Of a DNA stretch of 50,086 bases, positions 18,205 to 26,726 are shown in pieces. This DNA comes from JBBDIK01 sp964640385 (GTDB lineage: Bacteria > Actinomycetota > UBA4738 > JBBDHU01), in the NCBI GenBank assembly GCA_964640385.1, contig CAZXFL010000013.1, positions 1-50,086 of the forward strand, read 5' to 3'. The notes under the pieces are model-generated. The model was not told the origin of the DNA, did not search any database, and worked only from the letters and a program-made list of their open reading frames with translations. Numbering within the stretch: the first letter of the stretch is position 1; the number at the start of each line of letters is the position of its first letter. A program made the translations under genes and the position numbers.

Positions 18205-20055
18205 TCACGTCGTCGCGGCAGTGATGGTTCTGTTCCCCGACATGGTGAACGCGCACGTAGTGCCCACAGCGCAACCAGGCGCCGGGACGCCTCCCCACGT
18301 CGTCGCACTGGTCGATGTGAGGGTGACAGCCGTTCCCGTCGTGTAGGTCCCCGTGCACGGACTCGTGCCGGCAGTGCAGGAGCCCAGGCCTCCGCCAGGC
18401 GAACTCGTCACGGTACCCGGACCCGAGACCGTCAACGTCAGCGTGTCCACGTCCACGAACGATGCCGTCACCGTTCGGGATGTGTCCAGCGAGAAGGTGC
18501 ACGGGTTCGTGAGCCCCGGACAGGTGCCCGCCGGAGTGCCACTCCACCCGTTGAAGCCGAAGCCAGCGGCCGGGGTGGCCGTCAGGGTGATGCTGATCGG
18601 CACTTCAGTTGGGAAGAAGAACATCGAGCAGACGTTCCCCGTGGGCGACCCGTTCGTGCAATCGATCCCGAACTCGTTCAGGATCCCGATCGCTCCGCCG
18701 CTCGACACGTTCCCTTGTCCAGTGATCTCAACGTCCAGACGGATGAACCCATCGAACTCGCAGTTGATGGTCTGGGGACTGAGGGCGAATGACGGGCTGA
18801 CGCACAAGTCGATGCCCTTCCCGCCGTCGTTCAGGTTCGTGGTGTCCGTATCCACCGAGAAGGTCGCCAACAGGTTGGCGAACGAGAACGTGCAATCGTC
18901 TGCGTCCCCGGAGAGGAAGTCGTCTTGGTCTCCTCCGCGGAGCGTGTTGAAGGAAGGACCACCACACAGCGTGTCTGATCCACCGTCTCCGAAGAGCGAA
19001 TCGCCGCCGTCGCCACCGTTGATCGTGTCCCAGTCGTTCCCGCCGTGGAGGCTGTCACCGCCGGCTTCGCCCCACATCCAGTCGAGGCCGCCATCGCCCC
19101 ACATGGTGTCGTTGCCGTCACCGCCGAAGAAGATGTCGTCCCCTCCGACGCCGGTCAGGGAGTCGTTGCCTGCGTCCCCCGTGAACGCATCTCTGCCTGG
19201 CCCGCCTTTCATATGGTCGGTACCGTCCCCGCCCAGCAGGACGTCGTTGCCCCGTTCACCGAACACGTCGTCGTTGAAGTCACCACCGTCCAGGGTGTCG
19301 TTCGAGCCCCCGCCGTGGATGGTGTCGTTGCTGTCGCCTGGGATCCCGCCGTTCCCCTCGCCCGGCGAGGAGAATCCCCCGAAGATGGTGTCCGCGCCGC
19401 CATCACCGTAGAGGTGGTCGGTGCCGCTCGCTCCCGTGAGGATGTCGTCCCCGAGGCCGCCCCACATGTAGTCGTCGCCGGTGACGCCTTCGAGGATGTC
19501 CACGCCCTTCTGACCCGCGATGTGGTCGTTGCCGGCGAGGCCGTACGCTTGGTCATCCCCGCCCCAGCCACAGATGAAGTCGTTGGCGTTCCCGCTGGTG
19601 ATCGTGTCTCCGCCACCTCGGCCGATGATGACGTCCTGGCCTTCGGTGCCGTAGATCCTGTCCTCGTGCGGAGTACCCACGATGCCGGCCAGCCGCCCGA
19701 AACACCGCAGGCCCAACGCGCGGGCTGCAGCGCCGTACTTGACACCCGAACTCTGCTGGTGAGGCACAGGAGCTGCGGGCTGCGTCGCGGAGTCGTCTGG
19801 ACCCTCTCCCTCATAGCCCGCGAAGTTGACGTCGAAGTCATCTGGCACTGCCGGCATCTCGACAACAGGCGCCCCGATGTCTGGGTTGTTGAATGCTTCA
19901 TCCCACGCCGTCTGGCGAGCTTCGGTACTCGTTTGTTGAGACTGGGGAGCCGACTCTTCCTCCGCCCAAGCAGGGGCCACGAAAACGGTGAGCATGGCAA
20001 GCAAACTCGCCAGGAGGGCCAGCGTGGTGCGGGGAAGCTTCTTCGGGGAAGTCAC
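18205..20055 (-). CDS. Exported RTX-type calcium-binding repeat protein
   Basis: The 616-residue product has a signal peptide ending PAWA (about residue 31) and a Gln/Pro/Asp-rich linker. About 260 residues (about 127-387) of hemolysin-type nonapeptides GGxGxDxLx follow (for example GGLGDDILTG, GGDGTDHMKG). Such repeats wind into a calcium-filled beta-roll. Two InlB-type repeats complete the chain, about 440-525 (ITLTATPAAGFGFNGWSG to TVTASF) and 526-616. The last one lacks the usual FxGWSG core and ends ITAATT. RTX proteins of Gram-negatives use a C-terminal type I signal; here a Sec signal is present instead. The GTG at 20055 has GGAGA five bases upstream. The same InlB-type repeat occurs in the 14588-16822 protein. 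Confidence 0.85.
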   Translation of the reverse strand: MTSPKKLPRTTLALLASLLAMLTVFVAPAWAEEESAPQSQQTSTEARQTAWDEAFNNPDIGAPVVEMPAVPDDFDVNFAGYEGEGPDDSATQPAAPVPHQQSSGVKYGAAARALGLRCFGRLAGIVGTPHEDRIYGTEGQDVIIGRGGGDTITSGNANDFICGWGGDDQAYGLAGNDHIAGQKGVDILEGVTGDDYMWGGLGDDILTGASGTDHLYGDGGADTIFGGFSSPGEGNGGIPGDSNDTIHGGGSNDTLDGGDFNDDVFGERGNDVLLGGDGTDHMKGGPGRDAFTGDAGNDSLTGVGGDDIFFGGDGNDTMWGDGGLDWMWGEAGGDSLHGGNDWDTINGGDGGDSLFGDGGSDTLCGGPSFNTLRGGDQDDFLSGDADDCTFSFANLLATFSVDTDTTNLNDGGKGIDLCVSPSFALSPQTINCEFDGFIRLDVEITGQGNVSSGGAIGILNEFGIDCTNGSPTGNVCSMFFFPTEVPISITLTATPAAGFGFNGWSGTPAGTCPGLTNPCTFSLDTSRTVTASFVDVDTLTLTVSGPGTVTSSPGGGLGSCTAGTSPCTGTYTTGTAVTLTSTSATTWGGVPAPGCAVGTTCAFTMSGNRTITAATT

Positions 20056-20092
20056 AGTTTTCTCCAGTCTCTTTTAGAGAGAGATCGGTGCC

Positions 20093-20121
20093 TTTCTACC
20101 GTGCCTGAACAGGCAGTTCAA
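20093..20121 (-). promoter_or_regulatory. Putative promoter of the RTX gene with palindromic spacer
   Basis: On the minus strand TTGAAC (20116-20121), 17 bases and TAGAAA (20093-20098) form a sigma-A-like pair about 40 bp upstream of the GTG. The spacer contains the inverted repeat TGCCT-GTTC-AGGCA (20102-20115). A second inverted repeat, TGAAC-N5-GTTCA on the plus strand (20107-20121), overlaps the -35. Both are well placed for a repressor; the spacing differs from the LexA box (N5, not N4). Confidence 0.4.
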
Positions 20122-20156
20122 GCAGCGCGTGCGTGGTTTTCCACACAGGCACAAGG

Positions 20157-20609
20157 TTACTCCTCGGAGGGCGTAAAAGCTCCCCAATTGGCCGCACCGA
20201 ACTCCAGGATCATCAACCCCACGTTGTTGGCGTCGAACCCCTCGGCGAACGTGAGCGTGAACTCCTTCTCCTGGCCGTCGTCCAGGGGCTCGGAAGCCTC
20301 CACCGTACCCCTTATCTCGTGCCCATCCCGTGCGTCCAGGGCATAGATGGCGGGCTTCGCGAGGCCTCCCCCGGTCCTATTGTCGATCTTCATGATGAAG
20401 GAGTTGCCGCCGTCGGGCTCGATCGTGGCCACGACCCCGTACGCGTTGTAGGAATAACCCTCTGCTGAGACGTCGGGCGGCGGGCTGGATGGGGGCGCCG
20501 TGGGCTCGGTCGGCGTGGGCGTCTGTGTGGCTTCGTCGTTCTTGCACGCCGTGGCACCCAGCGCCAGCACCAGCACCGCCACGGTTCCGAGCGTCATCCA
20601 GCGTCGCAT
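20157..20609 (-). CDS. Putative lipoprotein
   Basis: The 150-residue product has a short lipoprotein signal with lipobox LGATAC (Cys22), then a Thr/Pro/Ser-rich spacer (about 28-48) and a beta-rich domain (about 50-150) with SFIMKIDNRTGGG and FTLTFAEGFDANNVGLMILEFG. The domain resembles the small Ig-like, DUF4352-type folds found on actinobacterial lipoproteins, but I cannot assign a family. The ATG at 20609 has GGAGG four bases upstream. It lies between the surface-protein block and dapB on the same strand. The 81 bp between it and dapB hold no obvious terminator. Confidence 0.75.
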   Translation of the reverse strand: MRRWMTLGTVAVLVLALGATACKNDEATQTPTPTEPTAPPSSPPPDVSAEGYSYNAYGVVATIEPDGGNSFIMKIDNRTGGGLAKPAIYALDARDGHEIRGTVEASEPLDDGQEKEFTLTFAEGFDANNVGLMILEFGAANWGAFTPSEE

Positions 20610-20690
20610 CGTTCCTCCGTCGCCGCGGCCGGCGCCGCAGCGCCGCGCGGGTTCATCTGGCATCGGCCGACCAGTCTCCCAGACCGCGCT

Positions 20691-21485
20691 TCATCCGCCC
20701 AAGAGAGCGTCGAGACCGACGGTCAGGCCCGTCGTCGTCGAGACCGCCTTGACCGCCAGCACGACCCCCGGCATGAACGAACTGCGGTCCATCGAGTCGT
20801 GGCGGATCGTCAAGGTCTGGCCCTGTCCGCCGAAGATGATCTCCTCGTGCGCGACGAAGCCCGGGAGCCGCACCGAGTGCACGCGCACTCCGTCCAGATC
20901 GCCGCCGCGAACCCCCTCGATCGTCTCGGCGTCCGGCGCACGGTATGGCTCGGGCCGCGCGTCGCGGAGCTTGCGCGCCGTCGTCGACGCCGTTCCGGAC
21001 GGCGCGTCGGCTTTCTGGTCGTGGTGCATCTCGATCACCTCGACCGCCGGGAAGTACTTCACGGCCTCCAGCGCGAACCGCTCTGCCAGCACCGCGCCGA
21101 TCGCGAAGTTCGGTGCGACGAACACGTTGCTCTCGCCGCCTTCGTTCTCGAGTTGGCGTTCGATCTCCTTCAGGTCGTCCTCGGTCAGACCGGTCGTGCC
21201 GATCACCGCGTGGATCGCGTGCTCGATCAACCAACCGGCGTTCTCCTTGACGACATCCGGATGCGTGAAGTCGACGGCCACCTCGGCCTCGGCCTGCAGG
21301 AGCGTGTCCATCTCATCGACGACCTTAACCGTCAGGTCCGAACGCCCGATGATCGGCCCGATCGGGTCGCCCAGGTGAGAACGGTCGATCGCCGCCACCA
21401 GCGTCAGATCCGGATCGTCGGCGACCGCGCCGCAGACCATCCTGCCCATCTTGCCCAGCGCGCCGATCACGCCGACCCGGATCAT
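20691..21485 (-). CDS. dapB: 4-hydroxy-tetrahydrodipicolinate reductase
   Basis: DapB reduces the DapA product with NAD(P)H in the diaminopimelate/lysine pathway. The 264-residue length is normal. The N-terminus has the dinucleotide-binding GVIGALGKMGR (residues 5-15). The catalytic segment is EMHHDQKADAPSGTA (152-166), with the conserved His154, His155 and Lys158. The ATG overlaps the stop of the upstream M16 peptidase gene in an ATGA junction, so the two are translationally coupled. The pnp-M16-dapB order is common in actinobacteria. Confidence 0.96.
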   Translation of the reverse strand: MIRVGVIGALGKMGRMVCGAVADDPDLTLVAAIDRSHLGDPIGPIIGRSDLTVKVVDEMDTLLQAEAEVAVDFTHPDVVKENAGWLIEHAIHAVIGTTGLTEDDLKEIERQLENEGGESNVFVAPNFAIGAVLAERFALEAVKYFPAVEVIEMHHDQKADAPSGTASTTARKLRDARPEPYRAPDAETIEGVRGGDLDGVRVHSVRLPGFVAHEEIIFGGQGQTLTIRHDSMDRSSFMPGVVLAVKAVSTTTGLTVGLDALLGG

Positions 21486-22792
21486 GCAGAACCTCCGTGA
21501 TGCGCGGCCTCGCCCAGCGAGGCGTCCATCGCGCCGAACGCGTCGCCGTCGAACGGTCCGACCACCGCCAGGGACATCGAACCGCCGAGGACGCGCTCCG
21601 CAACCCGACGCGTGTCGTCGAGGGTCACGGCGCCGACCCGCTTGAGGGCTTGGCTCACGGTCAGCACCTCGCCGCCCATGATCGCCGACTTGCCCAGCCG
21701 CGACATCCGGCCGCTGGTCTCTTCCATGGACAGCACCATGGACCCCTTCATGTGACCCTTCGCCTTCTCCAGCTCGGATTCGGTGATGCCGCTTCCGGCA
21801 ACATCCTCCAACTGCTCGTGGACGAGTGCCAGCACCTCCTGCGCTTTCGAGGGTGTCGTGCCCGCGTAGACGGCGAACAGTCCCGCCTCGGCGTACATCT
21901 GGTGGTACGAATAGACGGAATAGGCCAGGCCGCGTTTCTCGCGGATCTCCTGGAACAGCCGGGAGGACATCCCCCCGCCGAACGCGTTGTTCACGAGGCC
22001 CAGAGCGAACCGGTCGGGATCGCTGCGCGCGAGACCGTTGGCCCCCAAGCAGAGATGCGCCTGCTCGGTCGGACGCCGGTGCACGACGCTTCGACCGGAG
22101 GCGCGTGGCACGTCACGGACCTGGCGCGTCGTCCACGGAGCTGGAGTTTTGGTCCGCCGGATCTTGCCGGCGTCGAAGTTCGCGCGAACCAGCTTGATCG
22201 CGTCCTCGTGCTTGACGTTCCCGGCGAGCGCGATCACGAGGTTCCCCGGTACGTAGTGCTTCCGATAGAACCGGCGCACCTGATCGCGGGAGGTTGACTC
22301 CACACTCTCCAGCGTCCCGAGCACCGCCCGGCCGAGCGGGTGGTCCGGCCAGAGCGTCTCGTTCATCAGGTCGTGGACGAGATCGTCGGGCGTGTCGTCA
22401 CGCATGTGGATCTCTTCCAGGATCACCTGGCGCTCGGCGTCGAAGTCCAGCGACCGCAGCACCGAGTCCTGGATCATGTCGCCGAGGAACTCGATCGCCA
22501 TCGGCAGGTCCCTGTCTCGAACGCGCGCGTAGAAGCACGTGTTCTCCTTGGCGGTGAACGCGTTCAGGTCGCCGCCGACGGCATCGAACGCCTCCGCGAT
22601 GTCCTGGGCGCTGCGGGTCCGCGTTCCCTTGAACAGCAGGTGCTCGAGGAAGTGCGAAGCGCCCGAGAGGCGTGGCTGCTCGTCACGCGAGCCGGTACCG
22701 ACCCAGATACCGAGCGCGACGGAACGCACGCCCGACATCCTCTCGGAGATGACGCGCAGGCCGGAGTCGAACTCCGTGCGCGCGACCGTCAT
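21482..22792 (-). CDS. M16 family zinc peptidase (insulinase/processing-peptidase like)
   Basis: The 436-residue product has the inverted zinc motif HFLEH (His47, Glu50, His51) with a downstream acidic ligand near EEIHMRDD, the N-terminal M16 half, and a C-terminal M16 half with RGLAYSVYSYHQMYAEAGLFAVYAGT. This is the single-chain form of about 430 residues found after pnp in many Gram-positives. Its substrate is not settled. The ATG shares its A with the pnp stop (TGATG) and the gene in turn overlaps dapB by four bases, so pnp, this gene and dapB form one coupled unit. Confidence 0.93.
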   Translation of the reverse strand: MTVARTEFDSGLRVISERMSGVRSVALGIWVGTGSRDEQPRLSGASHFLEHLLFKGTRTRSAQDIAEAFDAVGGDLNAFTAKENTCFYARVRDRDLPMAIEFLGDMIQDSVLRSLDFDAERQVILEEIHMRDDTPDDLVHDLMNETLWPDHPLGRAVLGTLESVESTSRDQVRRFYRKHYVPGNLVIALAGNVKHEDAIKLVRANFDAGKIRRTKTPAPWTTRQVRDVPRASGRSVVHRRPTEQAHLCLGANGLARSDPDRFALGLVNNAFGGGMSSRLFQEIREKRGLAYSVYSYHQMYAEAGLFAVYAGTTPSKAQEVLALVHEQLEDVAGSGITESELEKAKGHMKGSMVLSMEETSGRMSRLGKSAIMGGEVLTVSQALKRVGAVTLDDTRRVAERVLGGSMSLAVVGPFDGDAFGAMDASLGEAAHHGGSA

Positions 22793-25080
22793 CAGTCGCG
22801 GCGCGGACGGCGCTCCCGGCGCGAACGGTCCCCGCCCCGGTCGCCTCCACCATCACCCCGGCCTCGGTCCCGGTCACCCTCGCTGCGGCGCGGCGCCGGC
22901 TTCGGGTCCTCGCCTTCGGGCGTCTTCCACTCCGCACCGACGGGCTTCAGGCTGATCTTGCCTTGGGAGTCGATGTCCTCGATCAGGACCTCGATCGTCT
23001 CGCCCTCCTTGATGGCCTCCTCGACGCTGTTCAGGCGCTTGCCCTTGCCCAGCTTCGAGATGTGGACCAGACCGTCGCGGCCGGGCACCAGGTTCACGAA
23101 CGCCCCGAACGTCGTCGTCTTGACGACGGTCCCGGTGTAGGTCTCGCCGACGCTGACCGGACGTGGGTTGGCGATCTCGTCGATCATCTTGGCCGCCTCG
23201 TCGGCGTCGCCGCCCTCGGTGGCCGCGACGAACACCGTGCCGTCGTCCTGGATGTCGACATCGGCGCCGGTGAGCGCGATGATCTCGTTGATCCGCTTGC
23301 CCTTCGGCCCGATGACCTCGCCGATCTTGTCGACGGGGATCTGGATCGTCAGGATGCGCGGCGCCCTGGAGTTGACCTCGCTGCGAGGCTCGGGGATCGC
23401 CGCGAGCATCACGTCGAGGATCTTGAGCCGCGCGTCCTTGGCCTGGTGCAGCGCCTTGCCCAGTTCAGATGCCGGCAATCCGCTGACCTTCATGTCCAGC
23501 TGGATCGCGGTGACGAACTCGGCGGTGCCGGCGACCTTGAAGTCCATGTCGCCCAGCGCGTCCTCGGCCCCGAGGATGTCGGTGAGGGTCACGTACGTCC
23601 CGTCCTCGGCGATCATTCCCATCGCGATGCCCGCAACCGGTGCCGCGATCGGCACGCCCGCGTCCATCAGCGACAGGGTCGAGGAACATACCGCAGCCAT
23701 CGACGTCGAGCCGTTGGACGACAAGATGTCGCTGACCAAACGGATGGTGTACGGGAACTCGTCCTCCTTGGGCACGACCGGCACGAGCGCGCGCTCGGCC
23801 AGGGCCCCGTGACCGATCTCGCGGCGGCGCGGCGAGCCGACGCGGCCCGTCTCACCCGTAGAGAAGGGCGGGAAATTGTAGTGGTGCATGTAGCGCTTGG
23901 AGTTCTCGGGGTCGAGCGTGTCGATCATCTGGTTCATGCGCATCATCCCGAGAGTGGTGACGTTCAGGGCCTGCGTGTCGCCGCGCTGGAACAGCGAGGA
24001 ACCGTGCGCCCGACGCAGCACGCCGACCTCGGCCGAGAGCGGCCGGATGTCGGTGGGCCCGCGACCGTCCAGGCGGATGCCTTCCTCGATGACGCGCTTG
24101 CGCATCACGCGCTTCTGCACCGACTTGAACGCCGGGGAGACCTGGTTCGCTTTCTCGGCGAACTTGTCCTCGCCCCAGGCCTGCGACAGATGCTCCCTGA
24201 GCCCTTCCTTGATCTCGTCCAGCTTGCCCTCGCGCTCTGTGCGGTCGGGAACGAGCGCGGCCAGGATCTTGTCGGCCGCATAGTCCTCGACGGCCAGCTG
24301 GGTCTCGTCCTCGAAGTACGGACGCGGCGTCCACGGCTTCTCCTCGACGCCGACCTGATCGATGAACTCCTGCTGGAACTCGAGCATCTCTGAGATCGCG
24401 ACCTTGGCGGCCTCGAGGCCCTCGGCGACGACGTCTTCGGTGGCCGCCTGCGCGCTGCCCTCCGCGGCAAGCACTTCCCACGTGTTGTCGGGCGCCTCGC
24501 CCTCGATCATCAGGATGTCGACCCCGCCCTCGGCGTTGCGCTTGCCGGCGACGACGACGTCGAACGTCGCGGTCTCGATGTCCTCGTAGGTCGGGTTCGT
24601 TACCCACTCGCCCCCGATCAGGCCCATGCGAACCGATCCGATCGGACCTTCGAAGGGCAAGCCCGCGAGGCAGGTCGCGGCCGACGCGGCGTTCATGCCG
24701 GGGATGTCGTAGGGGTTCTTGTGGTCCACGCCCAGGATCGTCAGGATCACCTGCACGTCGTCGCGGTAGCCCTCCTTGAACGAGGGGCGAAGCGGCCGGT
24801 CGGTCAGGCGGCACGTGAGGATCGCGGTCTCACCCGGCCGGCCCTCGCGACGGAAGAACGAACCGGGGATACGGCCGGCGGCGTACATGCGCTCTTCGAC
24901 GTCGACGGTGAGTGGGAAGAAGTCCAGCCCTTCACGGGGCTTGGACGTGGTGGTGGTGCCGAGGACCTGTGTGTCCCCGTAGGTCACGAGCACGGCGCCG
25001 CCCGCCTGCGGGGCGAGCCTGCCGGTCTCGAGGGTCATCTCGGCGGAACCGATGGTTCGTGAAAGCTTGGTGACGGCCAT
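22792..25080 (-). CDS. pnp: Polyribonucleotide nucleotidyltransferase (PNPase)
   Basis: PNPase degrades RNA 3' to 5' with phosphate. The 762-residue product has two RNase PH domains (about residues 10-230 and 330-560, the second with FPPFSTGETGRVGSPRRREIGHGALAERAL), an alpha-helical linker, a KH domain (with IGEVIGPKGKRINEI) and an S1 domain (with GTVVKTTTFGAFVNLVPGRDGLVHIS). A basic, low-complexity Arg/Gly/Asp tail of about 45 residues ends the chain. GGAGGA lies eight to nine bases before the ATG. A 7-bp hairpin with a three-base loop lies 24 bases upstream in the leader. Confidence 0.97.
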   Translation of the reverse strand: MAVTKLSRTIGSAEMTLETGRLAPQAGGAVLVTYGDTQVLGTTTTSKPREGLDFFPLTVDVEERMYAAGRIPGSFFRREGRPGETAILTCRLTDRPLRPSFKEGYRDDVQVILTILGVDHKNPYDIPGMNAASAATCLAGLPFEGPIGSVRMGLIGGEWVTNPTYEDIETATFDVVVAGKRNAEGGVDILMIEGEAPDNTWEVLAAEGSAQAATEDVVAEGLEAAKVAISEMLEFQQEFIDQVGVEEKPWTPRPYFEDETQLAVEDYAADKILAALVPDRTEREGKLDEIKEGLREHLSQAWGEDKFAEKANQVSPAFKSVQKRVMRKRVIEEGIRLDGRGPTDIRPLSAEVGVLRRAHGSSLFQRGDTQALNVTTLGMMRMNQMIDTLDPENSKRYMHHYNFPPFSTGETGRVGSPRRREIGHGALAERALVPVVPKEDEFPYTIRLVSDILSSNGSTSMAAVCSSTLSLMDAGVPIAAPVAGIAMGMIAEDGTYVTLTDILGAEDALGDMDFKVAGTAEFVTAIQLDMKVSGLPASELGKALHQAKDARLKILDVMLAAIPEPRSEVNSRAPRILTIQIPVDKIGEVIGPKGKRINEIIALTGADVDIQDDGTVFVAATEGGDADEAAKMIDEIANPRPVSVGETYTGTVVKTTTFGAFVNLVPGRDGLVHISKLGKGKRLNSVEEAIKEGETIEVLIEDIDSQGKISLKPVGAEWKTPEGEDPKPAPRRSEGDRDRGRGDGGGDRGGDRSRRERRPRRD

Positions 25081-25104
25081 GGGCCTTGTCCTCCTCGTAC
25101 GTGG

Positions 25105-25121
25105 GCGCGCAGGGTGCGCGC
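25105..25121 (-). promoter_or_regulatory. Hairpin in the pnp leader
   Basis: GCGCGCA pairs perfectly with TGCGCGC around a CCC loop on the minus strand, 24 bases before the pnp start codon and just before its ribosome site. The rest of the 220-bp gap to rpsO (25081-25300) shows a few shorter inverted repeats (for example CCGG-rich near 25190) but no gene. In enterobacteria a structured pnp leader mediates autoregulation; whether this small stem does so is unknown. Confidence 0.4.
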
Positions 25122-25300
25122 ATCCGATGGTGTGGGTCGGTCGCGGGAGGAGGGCGGTGGGCCGGTTCTCAGTGGTGGGCCTCCGGCCGTCCGGTCGCTG
25201 TGTCTCCAGTCGTTCGGTCGGCAGCTCGCTACTGATAACTGACCCGCTGGGCTCCTCCTGCGGTGCTACAGGTGCGTCGTTCGCATCCCCCCTCGGGTTG

Positions 25301-25570
25301 CTATCGCCTCAAGCCGAGGCGCGCGATCAGCTCGCGGTAGCGCTCGATGTCCTCACGATTGAGGTAGTCGAGCAGTCGGCGGCGGCGGCCGACGAGCACC
25401 AGGAGCCCGCGCCGGGAATGGTGATCCTTGACGTGGGTCTTGAGGTGCTCGCTCACATCCGCGATGCGCCTGGTGAGCACGGCGATCTGGACCTCAGGCG
25501 AGCCCGTGTCGTTCTCGGCACGCCGGAAATCCCCGATGACCTGCGATTTCGCTTCGGTGGTGAGAGCCAT
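25301..25570 (-). CDS. rpsO: Small ribosomal subunit protein S15
   Basis: S15 binds the central domain of 16S rRNA early in assembly. From the ATG at 25570 the product is 89 residues, the normal size, and contains the signature DTGSPEVQIAVLTRRI and the RNA-contacting HLKTHVKDHHSRRGLLVLVGRRRRLLDYL. An upstream frame would add 15 unconserved residues. A TAGCCT element lies about 18 bases upstream and may be a -10 box for a short leader, but the -35 is unclear. rpsO followed by pnp is a widely conserved pair. Confidence 0.97.
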   Translation of the reverse strand: MALTTEAKSQVIGDFRRAENDTGSPEVQIAVLTRRIADVSEHLKTHVKDHHSRRGLLVLVGRRRRLLDYLNREDIERYRELIARLGLRR

Positions 25571-25630
25571 GCGTTCCACAGAGGCTAGCAGGTCCCGAGG
25601 CTGGGTACGGGCCAACCTCGGCGGGCGCCG

Positions 25631-26713
25631 TCAGCGCAGGACCGGGTGCCCGTGGTCCACGATGGTCGCAGGCAGGAGCTTGGCCTTCTCGTCCCCGTCG
25701 GGGAAGACCGTGACCTCCGCCACCCCCGTGACCGAGCCCTCCCCCCCGTGGTTCGGCCAGACGAAGTTGCCCAGGCTCCAGTAGATGGGCTTGCCCTTGT
25801 ACATCTCCATCGGCTGGAGTCGGTGGGCGTGCCCGCCGAAGATCATGTCGGCGCCGGCATCGATCATCGCGTGGCCGCGTTCCACGTCGTCAGGTTCGGG
25901 CTGGGTGTCCAGCTCCACGCCCCAATGGATCATCACGATGACCAGGTCGGCCTTACGATCGGCGCGCTTGACGGCCTTGACCATGCTGTCGATGTCGTCC
26001 CCGTTCGCCATCCCAGGGTTGTTCTTGGTCGCGAACCAGTCCAGCGATGGGTACACGCCGCCGAAGCCCAGCACCGCCACCTTCCACCCGTCGATCTCTA
26101 GGATCGCGGGTTCGTTGGCCTCGGCCGCATCCTTGCCGGCGCCGACGGGAGCGATCCGTTCGTCGATGAGGTTCTGGCGCGTCTCGAGCATCGCATCCTT
26201 GCCGTAGTCCTGCGAGTGGTTGTTGCCCATGTTGGCGACCTCGACGCCGGCCTTGCGCATCACCGGCAGCGCGTCCGGGTCGCCTTGGAAGACGAAGTCC
26301 TTGGGGTTGGGGACCCCGCCGGTCGCCACGGAGCACTCGAGGTTCACGATCGTGAGGCTGTCGTCCTTGAAGAGACCGTCCAGACCCGACCATGCGTAGC
26401 CGTAGCCCTCGCTGCGGTAAGTCGTGATGTAGTTCGGATCGAGGTTGACGTCACCGGTCGCGTGGATGACGAGTTTGCGGCGCCTCTCGTCTTCCTTCCC
26501 CGCCGCTGCGCCGGTCGCATCCGGTGCGGGTGATGGCGACGGCGACGTAGACGCGCGGGTCTTGGTGTCGGAGCCTGACCTCGCCTCAATCGGCGGCTCG
26601 GGTTCGCTGCGCGTTGCCACGACGGCGACGACCGCGACGACGAGCACCAGGACCGCTCCGACGGCGACGACCGCGACGCGCGGGCGGGAGGCGCGACGGT
26701 GCCTGCCGCTCAC
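25631..26713 (-). CDS. CapA-family protein (PGA capsule/metallophosphatase-like), membrane-anchored
   Basis: The 360-residue product has a basic N-terminus and one membrane helix (about residues 13-35), a Ser/Pro/Thr-rich linker, then a CapA domain, related to calcineurin-like phosphoesterases. Typical motifs are HATGDVNLDPN, NLECSVA, GNNHSQDYG, HWGVELD, FGGHAHRLQP and SLGNFVWPNHG. CapA proteins assist poly-gamma-glutamate capsule export in Bacillus, but most actinobacterial members stand alone and their role is unknown. No capB or capC homolog is near. The GTG at 26713 has AAGGAGG about nine bases upstream; it follows the VanY-like gene by 13 bp. Confidence 0.85.
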   Translation of the reverse strand: MSGRHRRASRPRVAVVAVGAVLVLVVAVVAVVATRSEPEPPIEARSGSDTKTRASTSPSPSPAPDATGAAAGKEDERRRKLVIHATGDVNLDPNYITTYRSEGYGYAWSGLDGLFKDDSLTIVNLECSVATGGVPNPKDFVFQGDPDALPVMRKAGVEVANMGNNHSQDYGKDAMLETRQNLIDERIAPVGAGKDAAEANEPAILEIDGWKVAVLGFGGVYPSLDWFATKNNPGMANGDDIDSMVKAVKRADRKADLVIVMIHWGVELDTQPEPDDVERGHAMIDAGADMIFGGHAHRLQPMEMYKGKPIYWSLGNFVWPNHGGEGSVTGVAEVTVFPDGDEKAKLLPATIVDHGHPVLR

Positions 26714-26726
26714 GGCCTCCCCCTCC

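Noticed and set aside
18205..20055. CRISPR-like or satellite repeat array
   Set aside because: The periodicity is the protein-level RTX nonapeptide; DNA repeats are not exact and there are no spacers.
20056..20156. GEMM (cyclic di-GMP) riboswitch before the RTX gene
   Set aside because: The conserved tetraloop and internal motifs are missing; only simple palindromes are present.
25631..26713. Poly-gamma-glutamate capsule operon
   Set aside because: Only a CapA-like gene is present; no capB, capC or capE homolog is nearby.
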